From Anthoceros angustus (Eukaryota; Streptophyta; Anthocerotopsida; Anthocerotales; Anthocerotaceae): a DNA stretch of 64,000 bases. Shown here one piece after another: positions 1 through 11,411 of the stretch; positions within the stretch are counted from its first letter, which is position 1, and the number at the start of each line of letters is the position of its first letter. Below the pieces are notes generated by a model that made no database searches, was not told the DNA's origin, and saw only the letters and a program-made list of their open reading frames with translations. Location: assembly GCA_010909165.1 (NCBI GenBank), contig MU008175.1, forward strand, positions 1,107,370 through 1,171,369, in the 5' to 3' direction. A program made the translations under genes and the position numbers.

Positions 1-1380
1 TACCTCTCCAACGCAGATCCCCTGCCCACGCTGATGCAAGTCTCTGTACTGTCCTTTGACTGGCGAGCAATCAGGCTTGCCAGGAGAAGGAACCCGCTCA
101 AACGAATCCTGTGCACAAAATATCCGCCATTCAAAAGTCAAGTGGAACCTGACTGTAAAAAAGACGTGCCAAGAAACCATTAGCTAACAGTATCGTTACC
201 TCGTGACCTGGGCTCAATGCTGCCGGAGGTGCTTGGGAAGAGAAATCTATGCACACACCATGATACAATACCGCAAAGATTAGAGAACACCCAGCCACCA
301 CGTTCATGATTCGACCAAAAAAACTGACATGAGCGGGGCCGGTGCACCAAAACATAGAAAAGGATGCACGATGAAAACACACCAAACTTCAATCTGCCAC
401 GACAGCCAAAAATCACATCCCCACCCATCTTATGATCCTCTGGGTTCCTCATTTCAAGTCACCAATCAAGCTCCGTAACACAGTGCGAGCACCGCACCTC
501 AACTGGCATCTCTTTTCATCATGAACCCTACAGTCATCAGAGACAAAGGAGGATGTTGAGGACAGAATCCAGCGTCTACCTACTCACCGTTCAAATACTC
601 TCCCTCACTGTCCATCCTAGCTTTTTTCCGCGATGACTGCACACCGCACTCTTCCGTCTCTTCCGAACTGCCAGAACACAATACACACAGACACGCACAC
701 ATTCAGTAACAGTCCCTTACAAACAATCACCATCTCTAAGAAACTAAGGCGCACGCTAACACGGAGGGGAGCAAACGTACGTCTCGGCTGCCCGCCCCAA
801 ACCTTCGCCAACTGGCGTGCCCCCTCCGTCAACCTTCCCCGGGGCTGCCTCCTGCGGCTTACCAGCTGACTGTACCATCCTCGACCCCTCCTGAGAGGCC
901 GGCCTCTTCCTGCCGGAAGCTCCCTCCCGCTTCGCCTCATCGTCCCTAACAATCGCCACGCGCCGACCTTTCTGACTCCTTTCCGGCTGCTCCTGCGAAT
1001 CGCTGCCAAAGCCACTGGAAGCACGCCGCAAATGCACGGCCCCTTCAGTTTCCGCTTCGTCGTCGTGGTCCGGCGGCTTCAGCACGCGCTTCCGGGCTGC
1101 CGCCCGCATGTCCGTCAGCGACCGCGGCTTGTCCCCGCGCCCGGCCGCATTGCCGCCGCCCCGGCCAAGCTTGTCCGGCCCTGAGCCTGCCCGCGGCCGC
1201 AGCTCCGTCCGCGTTCTGGCGGCTGGCCCGCTGTCCCCACCTGAAAGCCCAGGCCGGGGTCTCTACCGGCCCGGCCTGCTGCCCGCCTGTTCTCCACAGG
1301 ACTCCGCCCGCATCCTCCTCAGACTCCTCCTCCTGCCAGCTCTGTTGTGCCATGCGGCCGCCAGCGGAAGCAAGCCACAA
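1..1380 (-). CDS. Possible 5' part of an unrecognised gene, running off the left edge
   Basis: I do not recognise this gene. On the minus strand a reading frame at about 1260-760 is rich in Arg, Glu, Gly and Ser (it contains DKPRSLTDMRAAARKRVLKP) and looks like a disordered nuclear-type protein. Another frame starts at an ATG near 1353 with MAQQSWQEEESEED. The two frames differ, so a splice or a lesion lies between them. A separate exon-like stretch at 108-4 is bounded by an acceptor (TTTTGTGCACAG) and a donor (GAG|GTA) and can read VPSPGKPDCSPVKGQY. I could not join these pieces in a consistent phase, so the gene model is tentative. The C/T-rich stretch at 1380-1600 could be its leader. Confidence 0.25.
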
Positions 1381-3135
1381 GTCGTGTGCTCACATGGGGC
1401 GCGCCGCCACATCCTTCACATCCTTCGCCTTCTCCGCCTCTTCCCGCTCATCTAACCCTCACACCGAGTGGCCACAGCTTACAGCTTCCTCCCTCCCTCC
1501 CTCCAACACACACCGCCACGCATCCGCGCACCGCAATTGCGAGCACCCCCGCAGCGAAGAAGCAAGAAGCAACCTCGCGGTAGCGTAGCCTAGCCAACAC
1601 TAGCGCCGTGGTGCATCGTACGGAACGGCAAGCCAGCCGGAGCGTGACGAGCGGCAGCCGCACAAGACAACAGGGAGGAACGAGGAGACAGAGGAAGCCA
1701 AGGGATTGGTGCCAGGGCCACCACATAAACCCGAGTCAAATCCCAGCACCTGCGCTCGGGTTACCGTATTCACTACGTAGTCTACCTCGTGTCACTACCT
1801 CTCCCTTTCACACCACCAATCTCCATGATGTGGGCCCAACTTGCGTAGGTATAGGTATGTACCTACTTACCCACTCTTCGAACCTTCGAACAAGGAAACT
1901 GAGTTTTTGTATTCAGGTATTGATAACAATCTCTGGTCGGGCAAGTGACGTCCACAACCGAGACCTCGCTCCCGCATTAAGAAAAGGTCACCTCTAATAC
2001 AGACGCCATTGAGCAAGAGTATATTGTCCTTGAAAGGGAAGAAACCGTTCTCCTTGGTCATCAAAAAAAAGGTCAGCTCTAATAGAAACGTCATTGAGCA
2101 GAGTATATTGTCGCTCCTTGAAAGGAAAGAAACCGTTCTCCTTGGTCATCAAAAACATGATATCTTGGATGGCATCGTGTGTAGCAATACGTTATTCACC
2201 CATTGCACAACGCACTAAGTGGGCCCCAGGGTCGTCGATGAAGGCCCCTCCGTAGTAGGCCGAAAGAGAACAAGCTAGTTGTTGGACCGGAGCCAGGCGA
2301 AACCTCATCGCAATAGAAAAAGAAGCTGGTGCGATTCGGAACGCCTGGATGCAAGAGTGGGCCGGGAGGCAGGAACTTGCACCCTTCTCTAAGCAAGAGG
2401 GAAGGCGAGCTCTATTGGGACGAGGAATAGATGAATCCAGAAGAAGGCCCTATAGCATCTGCCCATAATGCTTCATGGAGAGAAGCTTGCAACCCAGAAG
2501 CCCATCTACGAGAAAGGACGGGCCAGGAGCCAGGAATTCGAAGTTAAAAAGTACAAGGTCAGGTATTCACACCAATTGAGCTTGTAAAAGACTCCTTTTA
2601 TATCTCCCACATGGCCCTCTAAAGAAACTAATGATAAAAGCGCTCAAAGCTTTGGAGCTTACTTAGAAGCCACTAATGGAAAAGAACAAGAACTCACCCA
2701 AACAGCAACAAGACTCAAGCTTACAAAACACACCAACTTGAATACGATGTACACATAAAAGCACTTTACAATGGAATAAATGCTATCTGGGTCGGATCCC
2801 CGCCAGCATGAACATGTTAGGTTTCTTCGTTGCAAAGCACCGATATATAATAATACTTATAAATATATAGCCCTTAGGTAGCATCAACCTACTTACCAAC
2901 CTTGCTGGTTTGTGTTCCACTCACATATATCCTAATCAAAATATATCATGAGGTGATGAAAGTGAGTGGAGGTAAATGAAACATTTTATGTTGTCGGTGG
3001 GTGATCGTGAGTAGGTTATGCTAGCCGGCTCACCACCGTGAGCGGTTCGGGTAGGAACTCTGGTGAGTTACGCTACGCGTATGATGAGTTGCGAGGTTGT
3101 TGACGACTTGACATGGTTCATGGACTCAGGCCAGC
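1381..3135. other. Intergenic stretch
   Basis: No gene could be supported. The left part is C/T-rich and may be leader or promoter of the minus-strand gene; the rest is AT-rich and holds one tandem repeat, listed separately. A small hairpin (GCTCAC-CACC-GTGAGC) lies near 3030, about 100 bp before the LpxB start. Confidence 0.6.
1983..2152. repeat. Tandem repeat, two copies of about 84 bp
   Basis: Two imperfect head-to-tail copies, each starting with AAAAGGTCA and ending with GAAACCGTTCTCCTTGGTCAT. They differ by scattered substitutions and small indels. No coding signal. Confidence 0.8.
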
Positions 3136-5335
3136 ATGAAGAGATGGGCGACTGGAGCATTTGGTGCATTCCTTGCACGACAGGAAAATGCGGTGAGCAA
3201 TGTGGGTGGGAGGAAGTGGGGGCGCGCGCTATCAGATGGGCCCCAGCAGCGGCAGCAGCAGCAGCAGAGCTTGAAGGTGTTTGTGGTTGCTGGGGAGCCT
3301 TCAGGAGATGTGATCGGAGGCCGGCTCATGGCTGCTCTCAACAAGCTCTCTCCCAAGCGCATCAAATTTGCTGGAGTGGGCGGGTAGGTGTGAACTGGGG
3401 CAGTGGGGTAATTCTGGGCGGACGTAATTCAGTCGCGCGTCGACCTCGGCGGGCTGTCGGGGCAAGTGTAACGGGCTTGGTGGGTGAATTTGCCCTGTTA
3501 CAGGGAGTTCATGAAAAGGGAAGGACTGTGCTCAGAGTTCGACATGGAGGACCTAAGCGTGATGGGGCTCCTGGAGCTTGTGCCGCATTTCTTCACTCTG
3601 CGGGTGCGTCCACGTTTTCCTTCTCCCAGACCAGGGTGATGATGTAGCTGGGAAAAAAGGGACTGATTGCAGGAAGTGAAGTTTGCTTGTGTGACAGAAA
3701 CGGCTGAAGCAGACTGTGAAAGCAGCTCAGGATTTCGAGCCCAACGTCGTGGTCACCATCGACTCAAAGGGTTTCTGCTTCCGCCTCCTGGAGGGCATCA
3801 GAGGTGAGATGGGGGGCTGCTCTGATCTGCTGCTGCTTTATGTGACAGTTCTGCTTGAGTTGTGATGGAGTCATGCCCAATGCAAACTTCGCTGGTGCCC
3901 AGATGCGTGTGTGAAAGCTGGTCGTGACCGGCCGCTGGCTGTGCATTATGTTGCACCTTCGTTCTGGGCCTGGAAGGGAGGGGAGGAGAAGTTGGGGAAC
4001 TTGGGTGCTTTCGTGGACCATGTCCTTTGTGTACTGCCGTTTGAGAACGAGGTTTGTAGAGCTCATGGAGTGGACGCCACGTTCGTGGGCCATCCGGTTC
4101 TTGAGGATGCTTTTGATCATAACACAGCTGTATGGAACCACTGGTACCTTTCCTCTGTTTCCAGTCTCCATTCACAACCCTTTTGTGTTCGTTTTATTTG
4201 GAGAAGAACACCCGATGCTTTTCGTCTCATGCTGTTTATTTTAGCGTGGGATAGTGGAAATTCTGACGCTGTAGGGCAATGCAGAGGGAGGTTGATTCGG
4301 ACGTGCAGAAATGGTTCATCAGAGGTGATGGTGCCACCTTTCGGGAAGAACATGGCCTGCCTTCAGGTAAGTTTTCATCAATGTCTCTGCTCTTGACGTA
4401 AGGCATCTGCCATCCTCAGTATTTGCTTGTTAGGCAGATTGCGGTGTTGTCATGTCGTGCAGAATTGGCTTGTGATGGCAGATGAGACTTTGATCAGCGT
4501 ACTCCCAGGGAGCCGATTGCAAGAAGTGAAGCGAATGCTTCCCATCTTCCAAAGAGCTCTTGGGATGTTGAAGAAGAGCATGCCAAACGTGACAGCCGTT
4601 ATCCCTACCGTGCCCAGCGAACAGGTGACAAGAACAGTGCAAGATGTTGTCAGGGGGTGGGACTTCCCGGCAATTCTACTCCCGGCAGCCTCTCAATCCC
4701 AGAAGTACGATTCATTTGCTGTAAGTGCTTCTCCGGGCTGGATAGTGTGCTACCTTGTGCCTCCCCATGCAGTAGCTCACTCTCTCACTTCTCTGTTCCC
4801 ATGACCAGGCCAGCAGTGCAGCATTGTGCACATCCGGAACAGCAGTACTCCAAATGCAGATGGCACGGCTGCCCGCGGTGGTTGCCTACCGCAGCAATGT
4901 GATCACCGAGCAGGTCATTCTGGCTCGAACAAAGCTCCGCTACATGTCTCTGCCCAACATAATGTTGGATACAGCTGTTCTGCCAGAAGCTCTCTTCTCC
5001 CGCTGCTCCCCAGAAAACCTCGTCTACTTTCTGAGGTAGAATATCCAGCTCTCCCCTGGTGACAATCACGCATGCCCATCTCACCAGCTCACTCGTTGCT
5101 GGTGCTGTGCAGGCAAGCACTTACTTGTGATGGCTTTAGGGAAACGCAGAGGGAAGCTGCTGACCGCGTGCTGCCCATGCTCGCTCCGCCGGAGAGAAGA
5201 TCGGGGATCAGACCCAGCATGGTTGCTGCCAAAGCCATCCTTGACAGCCTGAGGAGGCGTGGCGATGGCTGCGGATCCAGTCCACCTACTGAACCACTTC
5301 GCTGTCATTCTCTTGAAACGTGCACAAGTGAATGA
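3136..5335 (+). CDS. LPXB: Lipid-A-disaccharide synthase (LpxB), mitochondrial, 8 exons
   Basis: LpxB joins UDP-2,3-diacylglucosamine to lipid X to make the lipid A disaccharide; plants keep a mitochondrial copy. Exons: 3136-3383, 3504-3603, 3698-3803, 3903-4143, 4275-4366, 4482-4720, 4809-5035, 5113-5335. All have GT..AG borders and matching phases, giving 491 aa. The first 45 residues are Arg/Ala-rich with a Gln run (CAG repeat) and look like a mitochondrial presequence. VVAGEPSGD (about residues 50-58) opens the GT-B fold. HYVAPSFWAWKG, GHPVLEDA, LPGSRLQEV and the SGTA motif followed by VVAYR are family hallmarks. The start is the first ATG that leaves a presequence ahead of the conserved core. 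The length is slightly above the roughly 455 aa I recall for the Arabidopsis protein. The gene looks intact and stands alone, without other lipid A genes nearby. Confidence 0.95.
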
Positions 5336-5529
5336 TAGATCTTCGTTGTTGGACCCCAATATTTAGTAGTGATGTGGGAGAGAGTTTATGCAGGAAGAAA
5401 AGAGCATCTACACGGAAAAAAAAAGGGGGTCAACGCAACGAAAGGCACCTGGCCCAGGGATTAATTCTCGCGATCGTTTTTTTCAAAAGTATCTATCATA
5501 GGAAGAAGCCTTGCATGAGAGGCATGCAA

Positions 5530-6130
5530 GTCTGGATCTAGTTAGTAAGTTATAAGCATTAATAGTAAGATTTAGCTTAGGGCTTAAGGAAAAAAGTCTG
5601 CTTTAGGCAGTTACTTTGGAAATGATGTAAGCCTCCCTATAAAAGGAGATGAGGCTAGCCTTAGGGAGACACATCCTGTGATCCTAGCATTGGGAGCTAC
5701 ACTCGTGAGGATAGGACTGTGGTGCATAGAGGCCTTGGGAGCCTAGAGTGTGAGCATGTCTAAAAGGATCCTAGCACTTGGGAGCTACACTCTTGTGAGA
5801 ATAGGACTGTGGTGCCTAGAGGCCGTGGGAGCCTAGAGTGTGAGCGTGCTAGAGGAGAGCTGTTTGAGGAGGAGATCGAGGGGAGAGAGCCAAGGTCCTA
5901 GCTTAGGCAAAGATGGGGAGCTTTCTCTGATCTCTCATGTATTCTTGTTGACTCTTGCTGGAATAAACAATAGAGTCAGACGTGCTAAGTGCGAGTCGTC
6001 CCGTCGAAGGACGGCGGGCTACTTGGGGGGCCTAATGCTGGTTTCTGGTGATGTTCTTGTCTCTAACTGCGTGACTGGACCACCTCGCTGGAAAGGGGGT
6101 GTTACTCTCGTCCTCAGAATCTCGTGATCG
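5530..6130 (+). repeat. LTR-like segment (possible solo LTR)
   Basis: A TATA-box-like CCTATAAAAGGAG at about 5635 is followed by a transcribed-region-like stretch with a duplicated block and then an AATAAA signal at about 5961. This order of TATA box, short R-like region and polyadenylation signal is what plant Copia-type LTRs show. I see no tRNA primer-binding site, polypurine tract or internal gag-pol on either side, so at best it is a solo or truncated LTR. The exact ends and any target-site duplication were not found. Confidence 0.3.
5680..5849. repeat. Tandem duplication of about 85 bp inside the LTR-like segment
   Basis: Two copies, at 5680-5760 and 5767-5849. They share GGGAGCTACACTC, ATAGGACTGTGGTGC and GGGAGCCTAGAGTGTGAGC in the same order and differ at about ten positions. 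Confidence 0.85.
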
Positions 6131-6590
6131 GGGATAATAAAGGGCCTATCACCGTTGCCTCCCTATATTTAGTACTTCCCTTATTATCATTAATTTGATA
6201 CTGCAATTCCAGAGAGGCTACTTGTTGGAAGCGATAAATGTGAGCGGCTCTCCTCCCCGACATTTTCCTTTCCCGGCCCTCTCATGGCTTCCATAGGTCT
6301 AGACTACCATCGCCTAGTGCACGCCAACTCACTGCCATGTGTCTGAGATGGGAATTGGCACAAAAGGTTAGAGATCGGAACGACCTCCCAGCGTTCAAAC
6401 CGGATCTTGGTGAACCTCGCTATGCAGCGAGCAGGCTACCTGAGGTACTTTGAAAGCACCAATCTTGCCCCACTAGCGCCCTGTAGAGGCGTGGATGGAT
6501 GGAATAATCGGCAGAGCATTCAAAAAAAGCCTCCTTGACCCGAGAGCGATAGGGTCATGCTGGCCTATTTTTTGAATAATTCACCAGCTT

Positions 6591-6636
6591 CACTCCTTCA
6601 ATTTTCCTATTTACACTCCTTCAATTTTCCTATTTA
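6591..6636. repeat. Perfect 23-bp tandem duplication
   Basis: CACTCCTTCAATTTTCC plus TATTTA occurs twice head to tail without a mismatch, suggesting a recent slippage event in non-coding DNA. Confidence 0.9.
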
Positions 6637-7663
6637 CATCTAGTGTTCAATAAATCTAGGAAAATCACGCCTTCCTCATGCTCTCACGGCCTTTCCAATA
6701 GTGTGTGATTTGCATTCATCCGATTCACACATAAGCAGAAAAGGCATCTCGCAACGAGAGCCGCGATTCTGCGACTTTCGGAGACTGTGGCTTGTGGGGA
6801 AGCAATTTCTGCACTGCTACGTAGCATCAACATGGCTTTCTGACCAGCGCACCTAGGGGAGCATCCCCTCCCAAAATCAGCTCGAAAAACTCAACATGGA
6901 TCAAATTCAGGCGTTCTAATCGGCAAATCCCTCACAAAATTGGGTCGATTGAAGGCAAATGTTTTCTACCAATCCATGGCCTATTACTACACCCCCGCCT
7001 ACCCAAACTTGTATATATCCTGAAATGCGTCAGCCGTCTACCCACAAGGCGCCTTCCCATTCGCCTGCCCGCTCCGCTGGGGCACGCCGTACCAGCAACT
7101 CCTTTTGCCTGCGCCAAAATACCAAACCAAAAAGGGGGAAGTGTATGACAAGCTCTTGCCGGGTGCAAGAGAAACAATGAGGCTCCTAAAATTGCCTCCA
7201 AATGCCCTCACGTTCATATCAAGATTCTTGATGTTGTGGTGATTGGTTCTTTTTTGGTTTTTAGATCAATAGGTGCAGAACAGAAAGCAAAAGAAGGCTC
7301 CTCGTCATGCTTGATTTATTGGGGCCATGTATTTTCGTAAGAGCATGAAAACATACCTCAAAGTCTCGATTTGAGACAGTCGGTCATTGTGACTTAAGGG
7401 TGGAGACGAATCTAGAGCTTAGCATGAGGATTGAAAAGTTGGCCCTGCAACACAACTACACACAAGAAAAGCAGGAGGAAGGTTCCATCCTCGTGAATAT
7501 GTCTACTATAAAACAAGACCTAGTGGCAAGCAGCATGTGTGAGAAAACAAGCAGGGAACCAAGGGCGCAAGCTTGAAACGAATCTCTGGTAGTGCAGGTC
7601 AAATAATTAGGACATAGGCCTCACCACTAGCTGTACAGCTTGAATCCGCTAACGTTCTTTATA

Positions 7664-7906
7664 GCCAGTTTCTCAAAACTCAAGTTTCTCTAATGCCTGC
7701 TTTCTTTCAAAAGCCGGTTTCTCAACAGCCAGATTTTTAAAAAGTACCATTTTCTCAAGAGCCAAGTTTCTCTAATGCTTTCTTTTGAAATTCAATTCTT
7801 TCTTTCAAAAGAAAGCCAGTTTCTCAAAAGCCAAGTTTCTCTAGTGCCTTTTTTCTTTCAAAAGAAAGCTGGTTTCTCCAAAGCCAAGTTTCTCTAGTGC
7901 CTTCTT
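7664..7906. repeat. Satellite array, left part (unit about 53 bp)
   Basis: Degenerate tandem copies of a unit that runs TTTCTCAAAAGCC, AAGTTTCTCTAGTGC, then CTTTCTTTCAAAAGAAAG. Each unit carries a small inverted repeat, CTTTC-AAAA-GAAAG. The array stops abruptly at 7906 and resumes at 10111, on the other side of the retrotransposon. Confidence 0.85.
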
Positions 7907-10110
7907 GCTACTCTTCGCGCCCTTCATCCGGGCCCAAGGAGCTCCACTTCGCAGGATATTCGGGACTTTGTCCCGAAAGAGCTCTTCTATCTTGATACGG
8001 CCATCTTCGGTCGGGCCTTAACCACTGCCCCGCGCCTCTCTTCGGGTGGCTGGTCTGGAACGGTCTATGACCACCTTTGGAACCATTTTACTCCCATGGA
8101 TCCTTCTAGCGGTTTTTCCGAGCTGTTTCTTCTGGCTACCGCTGTGGCGAGGGGGAAGACTCCTCTTCGCATCTTTCAAGTGTTGGATGCGAGCAGGTTG
8201 TTGGCAATGGAGAAGCCCACCCCAGGGGTGTGTCCAGGGGACTGCGGCTTATTGGCCCTAGTATTGCCATCCAGCTCCGGGAGCAGTTCCAAGCCCATCT
8301 TAGTCCTCATCAGTTTGAAAATGCTACGCCAGGGGGCTGCGAGTCTGTGGCTTTTGGGGTGGAGGCCTTCGACGAGCTCAAGAACACAAGTGGGCAGTTG
8401 GCCAGCCTTATTCCTTTTGTCCGCTCCTTTTATGGGTCGCCTTCCAACCTCTATTATCAGCATGGCCCCTCGGTGGAAGGGGTCTGTGGCCGAGCTCTGA
8501 CGGGCACTAGGCAAGGTGACCCTGGAGGTGCTCTCTTTGCCATGGCGCATTTCGTGGCTTTGTCTCTCTACGCCTTGTGGGAATGCTTGTATCTGTCTCT
8601 GGCCGACAATACCCATATCCTGGGGCCTGGAGACAAGGTTAAACTGGGGTTCGATTTCTTCACTTCAGAGCTCTCCCGCCTCGGTTTGAAGGTAAAAATC
8701 ATCAAGTGCAAGGTTTTGGTCTCCCTTTGGCGTTGTGGCTTTTCTCCGGTATCCGGAGGGGGATATTGTTCTCTGCCGGGGCTTCGGGTTCTTGGTGTCC
8801 CGATTGGGCCTCCAGCCTTCACCCAGGATTATGTGGACACGGCTTTTGGCTGAGGATTTGGCGCACATCCACGACCTTTCTCAACTGGGAGACCCGCAAG
8901 TGGCGTTTGGGTTCCTCTCCTTTTGTTTTGCACGTCGGCCAGGGTACCTTCTCCGAACGGTTGCCCCCTCCCCGGTTTTCTTGTCTAGCTTAAGGAATTT
9001 CGACAAGCGGCTTATGCCCTTCCCGTCGCTTTTGGGAGCACTGGTTTGCTGGCCACGGAGGCCTCCGCGCTAGACGCTTTCTTAGGGACGTGGGCTCTCT
9101 GTACCCCTATCTTCTCCTCCCATTTCTTAATTTGGCATTCACATATCCTGGAGGCTTTTGTCGCGGGCTTTGAGGAGGGGACTTTTCCTGTGCAGGCCTC
9201 ACTAAAGATTAGCTAGGGACTCTTTATCTTCCGAGGCTAGGGCTGCCATGCCGTGTTTTTCCTTGCTTTCCGAGGTTGGGCTCCGAGGGCTTGAGGCGTC
9301 CCTCCTGGAGAAACAGTACGGGCAGGCGCAATTGGCCCTCCTCCCGGATTCCTCCATTCATGGGCCCACCTGCTCGCCTCGCTCTTGCTCGGGAAGGGAA
9401 GGTTCGTGGCTTCCGGCCCCTAGTATTCAGCGTTCGCATCGCACCAAAGAACTTTTCCATCGCGTCGTTTCCATCCTCTGGCTTGCTCTCTTTCTACTTG
9501 TAGCTGCAGGCCTGGCCCCTCTCGATGACTCTGGGATGCACTTGGCTTGCTGTCTTACGGGTGGGCAGCGTATCGCTACGCAGGATGCCGTCCGGGACGT
9601 CATGTTCTCTATTGCTAGGGAAAGCGGTTCCTTCCATTTAGGGAGCGCCCTTACACCTTGCTCGGGGTTGCGGTCGCAACGGCTAAGGTCCACAAGTACT
9701 CTCCTATGCAAGACGGCCATGCCTTCGTCCCCCTTGCCATTGAGACTCACGGAGCCATGGGCAAGGATTTCTCCATGTTCGTCAAGGCTTGCGCCAAGGC
9801 TTATCATAGCCGCAGGAATGGGGTTGGCCTCCCCCTTTCTTCTATTGTTGCTTTCTTCCGGCAGAGGGTTTCCATCGCTCTGCAGAGGGCATATTCTAAC
9901 GAGATACGGGGATCGGCTTCTTTGACACCGGTGGTAAGTAGGCCTTTTCACATCCCTGACCACGAAGCTCTTCGGGCGGTTGGTAGTTTTGAAATGCGTG
10001 ATCGTGGGGACTAGTCCCCCTGGCATGGTGCCCTTCGTTAGCTTTTTCCCCCTTTGTTTTTGGGCGGACGGGGTTTTCCCATCTCTTATTTGTAATAAAG
10101 TCTTCTTTTC
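7907..10110 (+). mobile_element. Degenerate, 5'-truncated non-LTR retrotransposon inserted in the satellite
   Basis: The 2.2-kb insert interrupts the 53-bp satellite. CCTTCTT stands just before it (7900-7906) and again just after it (10111-10117), a 7-bp target-site duplication. Removing the insert and one copy restores the satellite unit. The 3' end reads AATAAAGTCTTCTTTTC. A second fragment of the family at 24215-25011 ends with the same AAAGTCTTCTTTTC before diverging, which supports this 3' boundary. The 5' end starts in mid coding region, as expected for 5' truncation. Coding content is a broken reverse transcriptase and a C-terminal domain, described in the next entry. No LTRs are visible. 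Confidence 0.75.
8096..10014 (+). pseudogene. Dead reverse transcriptase with C-terminal domain
   Basis: Reverse transcriptase signals are spread over several frames. An RT N-terminal region appears as PIAIQLREQF.. and PHQF..GGCES (in the frame 8230-8853). This is followed by SFYGSPSNLYY and motif B GTRQGDPGGALFA. The motif C position reads LADNTHI where an active enzyme has YADDTH-like residues, so the second catalytic Asp is Asn. The stretch that should carry the first catalytic Asp (the D.RNAFN region) is absent between EAFDELK and LIPFVRSFYG. After frame breaks, 9248-9925 and 9658-10014 encode a Cys/His region (LTGGQRIATQDAVRDV) and then AKVHKYS...YAFVPLAIETHGAMG. It cannot make an active protein. 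The family is non-LTR type; its clade is not settled. Confidence 0.75.
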
Positions 10111-10200
10111 CCTTCTTTCTTTCAAAAGAAAGGTGGTTTCTCAAAAGCCAAGTTTCTCTAGTGCCTTCTTTCTTTCAAAAGAAAGCCGATTTCTCAAAAA
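10111..10200. repeat. Satellite array, right part
   Basis: Continuation of the 53-bp satellite after the retrotransposon, with nearly two units. It contains two copies of CTTTCAAAAGAAAG and one of TTTCTCAAAAGCCAAG. Confidence 0.85.
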
Positions 10201-10241
10201 GTTGTACGAAATGTTTGATCAACAGTTCAACAGCTCTGATT

Positions 10242-10313
10242 CATGGGTTCCCCCAGATTCGAACCAGACATCTTCAGTTTGATCAACTGACATAGTAACC
10301 AACTAGACCATGA
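10242..10313 (-). other. tRNA-like sequence (degenerate tRNA or SINE head)
   Basis: On the minus strand TGGTCTAGTTGG matches the Pol III A box at 11 of 12 positions, and GGTTCGAATC matches the B box. Between them TCAGT-TGATCAA-ACTGA forms a 5-bp stem with a 7-base loop like an anticodon arm, and the T arm can pair with some wobble pairs. The base that should be U33 is G, and the acceptor strands pair only with a displaced partner. A working tRNA is therefore unlikely. It may be a decayed tRNA or the promoter part of a SINE. Confidence 0.4.
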
Positions 10314-11288
10314 CAATCAAACAAATACATTAAATTCCTTTAATATTTAACTGCCTAACCTATAAATTTTCGTCACTAACCACCAATCCGCTGCGTAGCC
10401 GGCGGGGTGCGGCTGTCTTAGTGCACGAGAAGAAGAAGAAAAGAATTTTCTATGATCTACTAAGGACAACATTTTATTCATACGAGTTAGCACATGAAAA
10501 ATTGCACCATGAGCACCCTGTCCCTCTTGTCTCCCCATCCAATAAGCATGGAGGTTTTTTCTGGTGAATTTAGAGTTTATATAGATGTTTCAAAATATAC
10601 ATCAAAGTCCTGCACTCAGATTTTTTGATCAGGAGTAACTCCACAGGGCACTAACAATGATGGGTGGCATCCCATCCAAGCAATGATATGTTTGAAGGAC
10701 GCTTAACTTGGAGTTCTAGTGAACTCACTATTGGATGTCACTCCTTAAAGGGAGGACGACATGGAGGTTTTGAACACTTTAGCGACAGGCACTAGGGAAA
10801 GATCGTGGGTTAAGGGGCAGGAGCTTTTAAAAACTTTAGGAGGGCTCGTAGCTTGTTTTGGCTTGCAACTTTTTTTAGTTGCGAACCAAGTGACATTATG
10901 GAAACCAAACCAAGAGTGAAAAAGGAAAGAAACGATTAGGAAGTCAATTAGCCTTAGAGGTCAATATTTGATAGATTGGCATTGTTTTGGATGGAAAACA
11001 AAGGTAGTAGTTGCGAGTTGTTTCTCACATTATTATTATTCTATAATAAATTTTCTCGAAAACCAAGAAAACATGTTCTTTTACATTATATGGCAGTCCT
11101 TCAGGATTGAGTCTATAGCAATTTCAAAACATTTATAAACATCCCAAAGTTACAAAGAAGCCCCGCTCAAGGGATTCATTCGGGAGTAGCCCGTAAAGCG
11201 CTGACAACAATAGGCGGCCCGCTCACCATGCGAGGATGAGAGCATAATTTTATAAAAAGCAGCCCCATAAGGCCCTGAAACTGGAGAC

Positions 11289-11409
11289 AAAAGGCACCCC
11301 ATCGTAGTACAAATGCGCTCCAATGGAGCTTGACTGTGGAGTTTCAATGAAAGGCACCCCATCTTAATACAAATGCGCTCATAGGAGCTTGACTGTGGAG
11401 TTCCAATAA
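11289..11409. repeat. Tandem duplication of 60 bp
   Basis: AAAGGCACCCCATC..AATGCGCTC..GGAGCTTGACTGTGGAGTT occurs twice in succession with few differences. Confidence 0.85.
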
Positions 11410-11411
11410 AC

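Larger units (their letters stand above)
5336..7663. other. Intergenic stretch with repeat remnants
   Basis: No gene recognised. It holds an LTR-like segment with an internal tandem duplication and a perfect 23-bp tandem duplication at 6591-6636. The rest is AT-rich with no reading frame I can defend. Confidence 0.6.
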
